The position numbers and the translations under genes are program-made. Source: DATMNI01 sp035570275 (GTDB lineage: Bacteria; Acidobacteriota; Terriglobia; Bryobacterales; Bryobacteraceae). Taken from it: a stretch of DNA of 64,000 bases. The notes beneath the pieces were generated by a model. That model was not told the DNA's origin and searched no databases. It saw only the letters and a list, made by a program, of their open reading frames with translations. The stretch spans positions 28,648-92,647 of the forward strand of contig DATMNI010000179.1 in the NCBI GenBank assembly GCA_035570275.1, given 5' to 3'. Positions 56,491 to 62,869 of this stretch are shown in pieces (the first letter of the stretch is position 1; each line of letters opens with the position of its first letter).

Positions 56491-56871
56491 TCAGATAGCG
56501 ACGACAGCGACTTCGCGGCCAGAAGCCCTGACGAGCCGTTCCATGTCGCCTGAGTCGCCGGTGAGAATTGTAGCTTTTTGCCGAAGGGCTGTCGTCACCA
56601 CGACGGCGTCAACGACATCCGACGTTTTGGTTATTCCTAACAGTCGCCCGGCCTCGTGCGCCTCGGTCTCACCAAGAGGAACGACTACGCACCCAGTCAA
56701 GAAGCGACGGAGTTGGGCTTGTTGTGAGGACCGGCTGACCTGGGCGACCACCGGCGCGGGAACCAATGGAACAACGCCCAGTTCCAAACGGGCCTTGTGT
56801 TCAGCCCATGCCCGCCGCTGGTTTCTATCGGCGGCCACGAGAATGGCGGCGTCATAGACGACGGCGCTCAA
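56491..56871 (-). CDS. vapC: PIN-domain ribonuclease toxin (VapC-like)
   Basis: 126 residues. PIN fold acidic residues are visible: Asp in 'VVYDAAILVAADRN' near the N-terminus, Asp in 'TKTSDVVDAVVVTTA', and Asp in 'ATILTGDSGDMERL'. The pattern 'DVVDA...ILTGDxxD' is typical of VapC toxins, which cut tRNA or rRNA. The start overlaps the antitoxin stop by four bases. All acidic positions are present, so it is probably active. Confidence 0.87.
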   Translation of the reverse strand: MSAVVYDAAILVAADRNQRRAWAEHKARLELGVVPLVPAPVVAQVSRSSQQAQLRRFLTGCVVVPLGETEAHEAGRLLGITKTSDVVDAVVVTTALRQKATILTGDSGDMERLVRASGREVAVVAI

Positions 56872-57140
56872 GCCGAACGCCGGACCGTTCGCGAGGTTCG
56901 GAGCTGAGCGCGCACGCTGCGGCGAGCTTCATTCATCTCTTCTGTCGTGAAACGTCCGTGCTGCTTTTCCCACAGCGCAACCGCCGCCAAACCAGCCCGC
57001 CGCTGCAGTGCCTGGCGCGCCGCAGCGGTCATCCAGGCAGAGACGCTGACCCCGTCGCGGGCGGCCGCCGCAAGGATGTTTTCGTGAATGTCAGGGTCTA
57101 TAGTGATGGCAAGCTTCGGTGATGGGTTGCCGCGCGGCAT
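56868..57140 (-). CDS. vapB: Antitoxin partner of the PIN toxin (VapB-like)
   Basis: 90 residues from the ATG at 57140. 'PKLAITIDPDIHENILAAAA' then 'DGVSVSAWMTAAARQALQRR' is a ribbon-helix-helix type N-terminus. The C-terminal part 'EKQHGRFTTEEMNEARRSV' is a typical toxin-binding helix. The chosen start is the one adjoining a perfect palindrome at 57146-57167; the alternative ATG ten codons upstream would place coding sequence across it. Confidence 0.82.
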   Translation of the reverse strand: MPRGNPSPKLAITIDPDIHENILAAAARDGVSVSAWMTAAARQALQRRAGLAAVALWEKQHGRFTTEEMNEARRSVRAQLRTSRTVRRSA

Positions 57141-57145
57141 ACAAA

Positions 57146-57167
57146 GTATCCTACTACAATAGGATAC
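57146..57167. promoter_or_regulatory. Palindromic operator upstream of vapB
   Basis: Perfect 8-base arms GTATCCTA (57146-57153) and TAGGATAC (57160-57167) around CTACAA. It ends five bases before the vapB start and would be covered by an autoregulating antitoxin dimer. Confidence 0.7.
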
Positions 57168-57277
57168 CACGCGCAGCCGCTTCCCACGACGGCGTGTCCG
57201 CGGAGTTGGCGACGCGTCCGTGTGGCCGACAGCCGGGCGTTGCGCAATTCCACCTAACGGCGTCTCACGGGAATAAT

Positions 57278-57425
57278 CTACGCCGAGAGCAGGACTAAGC
57301 CATCAACTGCCGAATAGCCGGCTCGATTGTTGGTAATGAGCGGCACCTGGCAATGCAGGGCGCCCGATACAGTCCATGCATCGGAAAGCCCTCGCCAGCC
57401 GACGAATCGCCTTTGAATCGCGATT
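57278..57425 (-). pseudogene. PIN-domain toxin relic (C-terminal 45 residues)
   Basis: The frame ends 'RGLSDAWTVSGALHCQVPLI' and 'TNNRAGYSAVDGLVLLSA', the usual end of a VapC protein (SDAW acidic site, PLITxN, final strand). The N-terminal two thirds are missing and the adjoining sequence is the leader of the divergent nuclease-like gene. A second, older PIN toxin therefore stood here. Confidence 0.6.
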
Positions 57426-57507
57426 TGTAAGCACAAAAAGACCCGATTCGAGTGCATGGGCATATAATGATTACCGGAGCCGGGAATCATCCAAACGGAG
57501 AGTCCGA

Positions 57508-58416
57508 ATGCAGGAAACGGAAGCAGAAATTCGCAAGCCGAATCCTGGCAATCGGACGGCCTCGGAAGCCTTGCTAGAACTCTATTTGGCACGCAACGGC
57601 TACCCTGTCTTTGAGCACGAACCTCACGTTGAAGGCAAGAATCGGAAGCCAGATTATCGACTCCCGTTCGGCGGCTCGTCGGTTTTTCTTGAAGTGAAGG
57701 AATTCGGTGAGCCGATTGGCGTTTTCTGTGACGGCACCACACAGAACGACCCCTATGCCCCGTTGCGGGATCGGATAGATCGGGCGAGAAAGAAGTTTCA
57801 GGAGTATAAAGATTCGTCGTGCTCGTTGGTACTGGCGAATCCGCATGGTGCCTTTGTACAACTCGACGCATGGGCCATTCACGGAGCGATGTTAGGGAAC
57901 GTCGGCTTCCAGGTTCCAGTTGGAGCAACCGTCCATGCAGACATGCCGATCAGGACTGTTTTTCTCGGTAGTGGCAGGATGACCGACTACCAGCGAAGGA
58001 ACACCTTTAACACAACGGTCAGTTCGATTATCGTTCTATGTCGTTACCCCTTTGAGAACACGCTTCAAGAACTTGCCGCCAAGCAGCGTGAGCGGGAGCT
58101 AGGTCGAGAACTGACCCTGGACGAACTGCTTGAACTTCGCTGCCCTAACGTGAGGGACCACGAGTGCAAGTTAGGGCGAGAACTGACGTTGGATGAGATG
58201 GACGACATGATTGAGCATAGCCGCTCAGATACCGCGGAGGTCGGGAATCCGGTTCGGCTGGTTGTACACGAGAATCCTTTTGCTCGACTTCCATTGAGCA
58301 GAGAACTCTTTTGTGGGCCTTTCGACGAGCGGTGGGGAGCGGAAGAAGGCTACATGAGACGAGTCTTCATAGGGGATGCGGTGCGAGACATTGAGGCCCG
58401 TCTCCACGCGAGTTGA
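57508..58416 (+). CDS. PD-(D/E)XK nuclease-like protein
   Basis: 302 residues from the ATG at 57508, with GGAG at 57497-57500 seven bases upstream. Near residues 50-75, 'NRKPDYRLPFGGSSVFLEVK' has the PD-x(n)-ExK layout of the restriction-endonuclease-like fold, with 'SEALLELYLARNGYPVFEHE' as the preceding helix and strand. The middle ('RIDRARKKFQEYKDSSCSLV') continues such a fold. A short internal repeat, 'LGRELTLDELLEL' and 'LGRELTLDEMDDM', separates it from the C-terminal 90 residues, which are unassigned. No methylase or other restriction partner is adjacent, so it is an orphan. It could be a defence effector or a structural nuclease relative. Confidence 0.7.
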   Translation: MQETEAEIRKPNPGNRTASEALLELYLARNGYPVFEHEPHVEGKNRKPDYRLPFGGSSVFLEVKEFGEPIGVFCDGTTQNDPYAPLRDRIDRARKKFQEYKDSSCSLVLANPHGAFVQLDAWAIHGAMLGNVGFQVPVGATVHADMPIRTVFLGSGRMTDYQRRNTFNTTVSSIIVLCRYPFENTLQELAAKQRERELGRELTLDELLELRCPNVRDHECKLGRELTLDEMDDMIEHSRSDTAEVGNPVRLVVHENPFARLPLSRELFCGPFDERWGAEEGYMRRVFIGDAVRDIEARLHAS

Positions 58417-58768
58417 TGACGGTGCTTACAGTGTCCACGGTGATTACGGATCTGTTCTTTTTGCCCCCGCACGCTGTCGCACTACTCGGGGCTGTAGGCT
58501 CTCAACTTGGCGCTGTCGGTACGTCCTGGCCCTTCCGTGTGGCCGCGCGGGGTGTTTTGGCGGTCGTAACCAGGAGCCGCCGCCTGGAAAGTCGTTGACG
58601 TTGTAGTTTGAGTTCGGGTCCCCATTCTCGGGAATTCTCGGGCTTACAGCCACGCCGACCACCCATCGTCAGGAAGGGGGAAAGAGGCTCACAATCGACT
58701 CCTCCTAGCATCTGCGACCTTGGAGTTGGTGTGGTTCCGATAGAATGGGCTCTACCGAGGAGAAAGCA
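58417..58768. other. Intergenic region without recognisable gene
   Basis: About 350 bases. A minus-strand stretch containing 'NYNVNDFPGGGSWL' looks protein-like over about 15 residues but leads nowhere. No repeat or RNA gene is seen. Confidence 0.4.
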
Positions 58769-59176
58769 ATGAAAACCTTCCGATGGCTAGTTCTCGTGAT
58801 CTTTTTCACCAGACTCGCCCTCGCATACCAGCCCAAGCCAGGGGAATTTAGCTACGGGTATCGCGTGGTCAGCTTCGACTCCAAAACCAAACAATGGGCC
58901 GTTGACTTTACTGCTCCTTTCCCTCAGACAGAAGGCAAGAATATGGTGATCGAGATTCGTATCGCACGATTTGCCCTCACCTGTCTTGTTGGGAAAGAAA
59001 GAACACAAGAGTTACCGCAGGGCGTTTGCGATCTGGAAGTCGGCAGGTTATTGAAACGCCACACAGGGGACGAAAACGAAAACGCTAAAGACTACCTTGA
59101 GATTAGGAGGACATCAGACACACTGGGATATTGGAAGGACCAAAGAAAGATAGGACGGTTCAGGTCTTCAATATAG
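58769..59176 (+). CDS. Small exported protein of unknown function
   Basis: 135 residues. The ATG at 58769 follows AGGAG (58758-58762) by six bases and opens a signal peptide ('TFRWLVLVIFFTRLALAYQP'). The mature part has alternating strands ('YGYRVVSFDSKTKQWAVDF', 'NMVIEIRIARFALTCLVG') and two cysteines about 24 residues apart. No family is recognised. Codon use looks less GC-biased than the core genes, in keeping with the accessory segment. Confidence 0.65.
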   Translation: MKTFRWLVLVIFFTRLALAYQPKPGEFSYGYRVVSFDSKTKQWAVDFTAPFPQTEGKNMVIEIRIARFALTCLVGKERTQELPQGVCDLEVGRLLKRHTGDENENAKDYLEIRRTSDTLGYWKDQRKIGRFRSSI

Positions 59177-59313
59177 TCAAAGAAAAACTGACCTTTAGCC
59201 ACAAATATACGCTTGAGGAATTCGCTAGACCATGAAGAACTTCCGATTGCAGTCATGCACTGCCGAAGAGCCAGAGGCCGTGCTAACGTAATGCCAGGAG
59301 TGCTCCAACTTAT

Positions 59314-59685
59314 ATGCGACCAACCATTTGCGTTCCTCTGGCTAGTTTCCTGATCTGTGTTGCGTGCCAATCAGCGCACCCGACAAGCGCAGTCCAGCAG
59401 GCTTCAACCAATCAAGCTGCTGGGCGTGGCGGAAAGGTAACCGCAGACAATTGGGATGATGAGAGTCACGGGGCGGTTTCCAACATCGCAAAGCTTTCGT
59501 ATGTGAACCAGCGATGCCGAGGGTGGGCTCGCGGGGATATCGACATCGACCAAACATGCCTCGTTGTAAGGACGGTGGGTGGCGGATTGGTCGTCATCCC
59601 AAATTCATACGTTGACGAGGATATTCGAGACCCGATGGACAAGTGGTTGCGGCGGTTCTATCAAATCGGTGGAGGTCGGCAATAG
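59314..59685 (+). CDS. Small exported protein, possible lipoprotein, unknown function
   Basis: 123 residues. Begins 'MRPTICVPLASFLICVACQS', a hydrophobic leader ending in a cysteine that could be lipidated, though the -3 position is not ideal for a lipobox. The rest includes 'GAVSNIAKLSYVNQRCRGWA' and 'TCLVVRTVGGGLVVIPNSYV', with two further cysteines. No family recognised. It lies between two other small unknown genes on the same strand, with gaps of 137 and 84 bases. Confidence 0.5.
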   Translation: MRPTICVPLASFLICVACQSAHPTSAVQQASTNQAAGRGGKVTADNWDDESHGAVSNIAKLSYVNQRCRGWARGDIDIDQTCLVVRTVGGGLVVIPNSYVDEDIRDPMDKWLRRFYQIGGGRQ

Positions 59686-59769
59686 TACAAAGCAATTTTC
59701 AAACGACGAGAGATCGGGACCGCCCGCGAAGGCTGGACGGCCATACGTGCGAGGGATAAAATATCCATC

Positions 59770-60132
59770 ATGAAGCTCTTTCCAATTTCACGAACCGACG
59801 TAGAAGTAGGTCGCCTCATGCAATCCCGACGCGAGTTGCGTGAGATGGCGATTCCTGCATTCGAGCAACTGCTGGCGACGTTTTATGAGTTGATAAAAGT
59901 CGCCGTGGAACGCTGCTTCGACTTCAACGAAAATGTTGACCCTGAGTTTTTCGAACCGGTTCATGGAAAGACATTTGAGGAGATGCACGGGACAATGTTG
60001 CGTCGATTGATTTTCCTGTGCTGCGAGATTGAGAATATCGAATCGCGCGTGCGGCAACTAACGGGCGAGAGCGCGGATGAATTGGATGCGAGAGAAATCG
60101 ATTTCTGGGTGGAATGCAATACGGCTGCTTGA
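59770..60132 (+). CDS. Small helical hypothetical protein
   Basis: 120 residues, cytoplasmic by appearance. Almost entirely helical with acidic patches ('MQSRRELREMAIPAFEQLLA', 'FYELIKVAVERCFDFNENVD', 'ESRVRQLTGESADELDAREI'). No domain is recognised. The reading frame has a normal length and amino-acid composition and no overlap with other candidates, so it is probably real. It closes the run of three small plus-strand genes. Confidence 0.5.
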   Translation: MKLFPISRTDVEVGRLMQSRRELREMAIPAFEQLLATFYELIKVAVERCFDFNENVDPEFFEPVHGKTFEEMHGTMLRRLIFLCCEIENIESRVRQLTGESADELDAREIDFWVECNTAA

Positions 60133-60524
60133 CAACTAGCCTGAATTTTCGCGGCAAATAGTCAGCTAACGTTTTGGGTGTCGTCTACCGGAACCTTAAG
60201 GCGACGCGGAAGAATTAATTGGACAATGTGACGATCAGTGCGGTTTTGGTGTCAACGTGTAGTTCCAATCGGGATGCTTCTTGTGGCGGCGAGTCTGTTG
60301 GTTGCCAGGGATGCTCTTGGGTCCGACCGGCTGGTAGCAAGTGAACTGAGCGGCGCTGTGAGCCTTCTGGTGGCATAAATGGCAGGGCCGGAAGCCGACC
60401 CTGCCATGAAAGAATTCCCCCAAAACACAGCCTCATTCCACGGAGGCAAATCCGACGAGCCAAAAGTTTTGGAATGAAATGGAATGAAACTGCGTTTTGG
60501 AGTGCCTGTAAGTAATTGAACACA
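60133..60524. other. Gene-poor region before the DUF5615-DUF433 array
   Basis: About 390 bases. On the minus strand a 62-residue frame (60235-60423) contains 'GRVGFRPCHLCHQKAHSAAQ' and later 'KKHPDWNYTLTPKPH'. The cysteine/histidine cluster looks protein-like but the family is not recognised. It may be a relic. Confidence 0.35.
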
Positions 60525-60545
60525 TGGTGGCCAGGGACGGAATCG
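60525..60545 (-). repeat. tRNA-Phe 3'-end remnant (attachment-site-like), copy 1
   Basis: Twenty-one bases whose complement is the end of a tRNA-Phe: T-loop 3' side CGATTCC, then GTCCCTGGCC, discriminator A, and CCA. Nothing else of the tRNA follows. Confidence 0.65.
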
Positions 60546-60667
60546 CCAAGCACTACATCGGACTTCGTCTGCCTTTCCCTGGTGTTCGTCTCGATCCGAG
60601 GCTGGAATTGGGCTGCTTGAAGCGTGGCAGTGGTAATCAAGCGATCGCGACTGCGCTGCTGCGCGAA

Positions 60668-61027
60668 TCAGCGGACGGGTACGTAAACAATTTGATCGCG
60701 CCACTCCTCCGATTGAGATGCGGCCCATACGAGAAGCAGCCATTCAATTGTGTCGCCAATGGCGCTCGGCAGATTGGGAATGATGAACAAGCCAGGGGAC
60801 GACTTTCCGGATGCGAGGCGCTCGCAGAAGTGCCGCGTCATCGTATTCCGGTCGTGGCTGATCAGGATCCGATCCTGCCCGGCGGCAATTTCGAGGAGCG
60901 CCGGATCTTTGGTCCTTCTCAAGCCGGCGCTCTTCACATCCAAGATGTCGAGGGCGGGCTCGCGAGAACGCAGACCTTGGATAATGCTGTCCCTGATATC
61001 CTCATCCGCCAGGAAGCGGACGGTCAC
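60668..61027 (-). CDS. DUF5615 PIN-like protein, unit 1
   Basis: 119 residues from a GTG that overlaps the DUF433 stop (GTGA). 'TVRFLADEDIRDSIIQGLRS' at the N-terminus carries the acidic cluster of the DUF5615/Mut7-C-like PIN fold. 'ALDILDVKSAGLRRTKDPAL' and 'DRILISHDRNTMTRHFCERL' hold the other conserved acidic and histidine positions. Such proteins are encoded downstream of DUF433 proteins in many bacteria and are regarded as toxin-antitoxin-like pairs, the PIN-like member being the putative nuclease. The C-terminus here is 'EWRDQIVYVPVR', differing from unit 2 by a frameshift there. Confidence 0.85.
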   Translation of the reverse strand: MTVRFLADEDIRDSIIQGLRSREPALDILDVKSAGLRRTKDPALLEIAAGQDRILISHDRNTMTRHFCERLASGKSSPGLFIIPNLPSAIGDTIEWLLLVWAASQSEEWRDQIVYVPVR

Positions 61028-61350
61028 GTGCGCTTCGAATTCAGTTGCTGGCGGGCCGCCTCAAGGCGCGCAAACAGTTCAGGATTCGTCTCGGCCAACG
61101 GCCGCACTCTGCGTTCGAACTCATGATCGACCTCGGCAAAGAAATCGCCGATTAGTTTCCTGTTCTCCATATAGTAGGCGATGGCGCCATACACCTGCGC
61201 CACCGTGACCGTCGGGAATTCTTTGGCGATCTTATCCGGCGATTCGCCCTCCTGAAATCCTGCGACGATGGACGAGAGCCCGACACGAGTGCCTGCGATC
61301 CTAAGAGCACCATCTTCCTGGTCGATATAGGGCGATAACGGAAACGCCAT
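61024..61350 (-). CDS. DUF433 antitoxin-like protein, unit 1
   Basis: 108 residues from the ATG at 61350; the alternative four codons upstream does not match unit 2. 'YIDQEDGALRIAGTRVGLSS' is the DUF433 hallmark (a winged-helix-like domain with 'IAGTRV'), followed by 'IVAGFQEGESPDKIAKEFPT' and 'VTVAQVYGAIAYYMENRKLI'. It probably represses the operon and neutralises the DUF5615 protein. Compared with unit 2 the first 30 residues are identical or nearly so, while the region from about residue 32 to 75 differs in many positions. Confidence 0.85.
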   Translation of the reverse strand: MAFPLSPYIDQEDGALRIAGTRVGLSSIVAGFQEGESPDKIAKEFPTVTVAQVYGAIAYYMENRKLIGDFFAEVDHEFERRVRPLAETNPELFARLEAARQQLNSKRT

Positions 61351-61456
61351 AACAGATCCCAATTCAGTTTAGCATCCGCGGAATTGACACTCCCGATACC
61401 TCGCGTCAATCGATCGGCCTCGGCGGTTCGAAGCCAGTCTGAGTTATTGATTTTTA

Positions 61457-61472
61457 TGGTGGCCAGGGACGG
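61457..61472 (-). repeat. tRNA-Phe 3'-end remnant (attachment-site-like), copy 2
   Basis: Sixteen bases identical to the start of copy 1 (TGGTGGCCAGGGACGG), after which the two diverge. It is preceded by the same ATT-GA-TTTTA-like flank seen before the third copy. Confidence 0.6.
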
Positions 61473-61581
61473 TTTCCCGTGGCACTCCATCGGGCTTTGC
61501 CTGCCGCTTACGGTGTTCGTCTCGTTCCGGGGCTGGAATTGGCTGCTTGAAGCGTGGCATTGGTAGTCAACCGATTCGCGA

Positions 61582-61956
61582 CTACTGACTGCGCGAATCA
61601 GCGGACGGGTACGTAGACAATTGATCGCGCCACTCCTCCGATTGAGATGCGGCCCATACGAGAAGCAGCCATTCAATTGTGTCGCCGATGGCGCTCGGCA
61701 GATTGGGAATGATGAACAAGCCGGGGGACGACTTTCCGGACGCGAGGCGCTCGCAGAAGTGCCGCGTCATCGTATTCCGGTCGTGGCTGATCAGGATCCG
61801 ATCCTGCTCGGCCGCAATTTCGAGGAGCGCTGGATCTTTGGTCCCTCTCAAGCCGGCGCTCTTGACATCCAAGATGTCGAGGGCGGGCTCGCGAGAACGC
61901 AGACCTTGGACGATGTCGACGTCGATATCCTCGTCCGCCAGGAAGCGGACGGTCAC
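61582..61956 (-). CDS. DUF5615 PIN-like protein, unit 2, frameshifted C-terminus
   Basis: 124 residues from a GTG overlapping the DUF433 stop. 'TVRFLADEDIDVDIVQGLRS' opens the PIN-like fold, and the core 'DRILISHDRNTMTRHFCERL' is identical to unit 1. Near the end a one-base deletion (CAATTGATC against CAATTTGATC in unit 1) replaces 'IVYVPVR' by 'LSTYPSADSRSQ'. The acidic residues precede the change, so activity may survive. The N-terminal 'DIDVDIVQ' adds acidic residues compared with 'DIRDSIIQ'. Confidence 0.83.
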   Translation of the reverse strand: MTVRFLADEDIDVDIVQGLRSREPALDILDVKSAGLRGTKDPALLEIAAEQDRILISHDRNTMTRHFCERLASGKSSPGLFIIPNLPSAIGDTIEWLLLVWAASQSEEWRDQLSTYPSADSRSQ

Positions 61957-62279
61957 GCGCGCTTCGAGCCCATCTGCAGCCGAGCCTCCTCAAGGCGCGC
62001 AAATAGGTCTGGGTTCGTCTCGCTCAACGGCCGCACTCTTCGCTCGAACTCACGCTCGACTTCGCCGAGATAGTCGTCGATCAGCTTCTTGTTCTCCAGG
62101 TAGTAGGCGATACCACCATATACCTGGGCGAGCGCGACCGTTGGAAAGGAGTGGGCGATCTGGTCGGGAGTTCGGCCTTCATGGAAGTGAGCCACGATGG
62201 ACGAGAGCCCGACACGAGTGCCTGCGATCCTAAGAGCACCATCTTCCTGGTCGATATAGGGCGATACCGGAAGCGACAT
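61953..62279 (-). CDS. DUF433 antitoxin-like protein, unit 2
   Basis: 108 residues. 'YIDQEDGALRIAGTRVGLSS' is identical to unit 1. Then 'IVAHFHEGRTPDQIAHSFPT', 'VALAQVYGGIAYYLENKKLI' and 'DDYLGEVEREFERRVRPLSE' differ at many positions. The concentration of changes in the region expected to contact the toxin or DNA, next to nearly identical toxins, is unusual. Same operon order as unit 1: DUF433 first, then the PIN-like gene, with a four-base overlap. Confidence 0.85.
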   Translation of the reverse strand: MSLPVSPYIDQEDGALRIAGTRVGLSSIVAHFHEGRTPDQIAHSFPTVALAQVYGGIAYYLENKKLIDDYLGEVEREFERRVRPLSETNPDLFARLEEARLQMGSKRA

Positions 62280-62386
62280 AACAATCCCAATTCAGTTTAG
62301 CATCCGCCGGAATTGACGCTCCGGATATCTCGTCAATCGACCGGCCTCGGCGATTCGAAGCCAGTCTAAGTTATTGAGTTTTATCG
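62280..62386. promoter_or_regulatory. Conserved leader upstream of the unit 2 DUF433 gene (also present upstream of unit 1)
   Basis: The 100 bases before each DUF433 start (61351-61456 and 62280-62386) are similar in both units, including CAATTCAGTTTAGCATCCG close to the start and CGGCCTCGGCG-TTCGAAGCC further out. A TAAACT-like element in the complement could be the -10. This is the likely promoter/operator, but no clear dyad was identified. Confidence 0.4.
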
Positions 62387-62434
62387 TGGCCTGGGACGGA
62401 ATCGAACCGCCGACGCCAGCCTTTTCAGGGCTGC
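62387..62434 (-). pseudogene. tRNA-Phe (GAA) 3' half, truncated tRNA gene
   Basis: Complement reads as the second half of a tRNA: anticodon stem CAGCC/GGCTG with loop CTGAAAA (anticodon GAA, Phe), variable loop, T-stem GGCGG/CCGTC with loop TTCGATT, 3' acceptor strand CCAGGCC and discriminator A. The matching 5' acceptor strand, D-arm and encoded CCA are absent; the sequence diverges right after the anticodon stem. It cannot make a tRNA and most likely records integration or deletion at a tRNA-Phe gene. Confidence 0.75.
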
Positions 62435-62656
62435 TATCCACGATTACTCCCGTGAAGTCCCGCTCCCGTCATCTGGCGGTATCGGTGCGACCCGCGGGAC
62501 CGGAGTAGAAGGGCGCGATTCGCCTTCCTGGGGGATGGCGCATTTCGGCTCAGAGTGAGCCACGCACTCCGAAACTGAGTTAACGTAGGCGCTACCGCAG
62601 CCGGTATCCAAACCTGGGAAGCTCCAGATCACTCCAGGGAAGCAGTTCCCGCGGCT

Positions 62657-62785
62657 GCCGGCCACCAGTTGGGGAGTCTCGAAAATGTGGATGGGCGGAG
62701 AGTCGCGGTCTTCGGCCTCGCGCTCGTCGATATAGGCGAGGGCGGAGTAGGTGGTGCCAAACTCAATGCCGATTTTCATGGGAGG
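62657..62785 (-). pseudogene. Duplicated 5' fragment of hsp70
   Basis: Complement encodes 'MKIGIEFGTTYSALAYIDER' and 'EAEDRDSPPIHIFETPQLVA', matching the first 40 residues of the Hsp70 at 52044-54740 with a few substitutions (DLGTTN has become EFGTTY). Similarity then ends abruptly near 62657, while it continues upstream into the ribosome-site region and the double hairpin. It is a partial duplicate of the hsp70 start, now a broken gene. Confidence 0.85.
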
Positions 62786-62822
62786 GTCCTTTCGGGCGCG
62801 GGAGTACTGGCAAGTTGCGGCA

Positions 62823-62858
62823 GGCGGATTGACAATCCGCCGCAGGTTAACAACCTGC
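62823..62858. repeat. Double-hairpin REP-like element downstream of the second hsp70
   Basis: GGCGGATT-GAC-AATCCGCC (62823-62841) then GCAGGTT-AAC-AACCTGC (62842-62858) and CCCACAAA. It is the near-identical counterpart of 54768-54803, in the same orientation and the same position relative to the hsp70 start (here the fragment). Confidence 0.85.
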
Positions 62859-62869
62859 CCCACAAATTG

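Larger units (their letters stand above)
60525..61456. repeat. Tandem duplication, unit 1 (tRNA-Phe 3' end + DUF5615-DUF433 pair)
   Basis: About 932 bases starting with the tRNA-Phe 3' sequence TGGTGGCCAGGGACGG and running through a toxin-like and an antitoxin-like gene to the matching sequence of unit 2. The two units align along their whole length, including non-coding parts. The toxin half is almost identical and the middle of the antitoxin gene is clearly diverged. Confidence 0.85.
61457..62386. repeat. Tandem duplication, unit 2 (tRNA-Phe 3' end + DUF5615-DUF433 pair)
   Basis: About 930 bases, the second copy of the unit at 60525-61456, again opening with TGGTGGCCAGGGACGG. The next tRNA-Phe segment, at 62387, marks its end. 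Confidence 0.85.

Noticed and set aside
62387..62470. Functional tRNA-Phe gene
   Set aside because: Only the anticodon arm, T-arm and 3' acceptor strand are present; the 5' acceptor strand and D-arm cannot be found.
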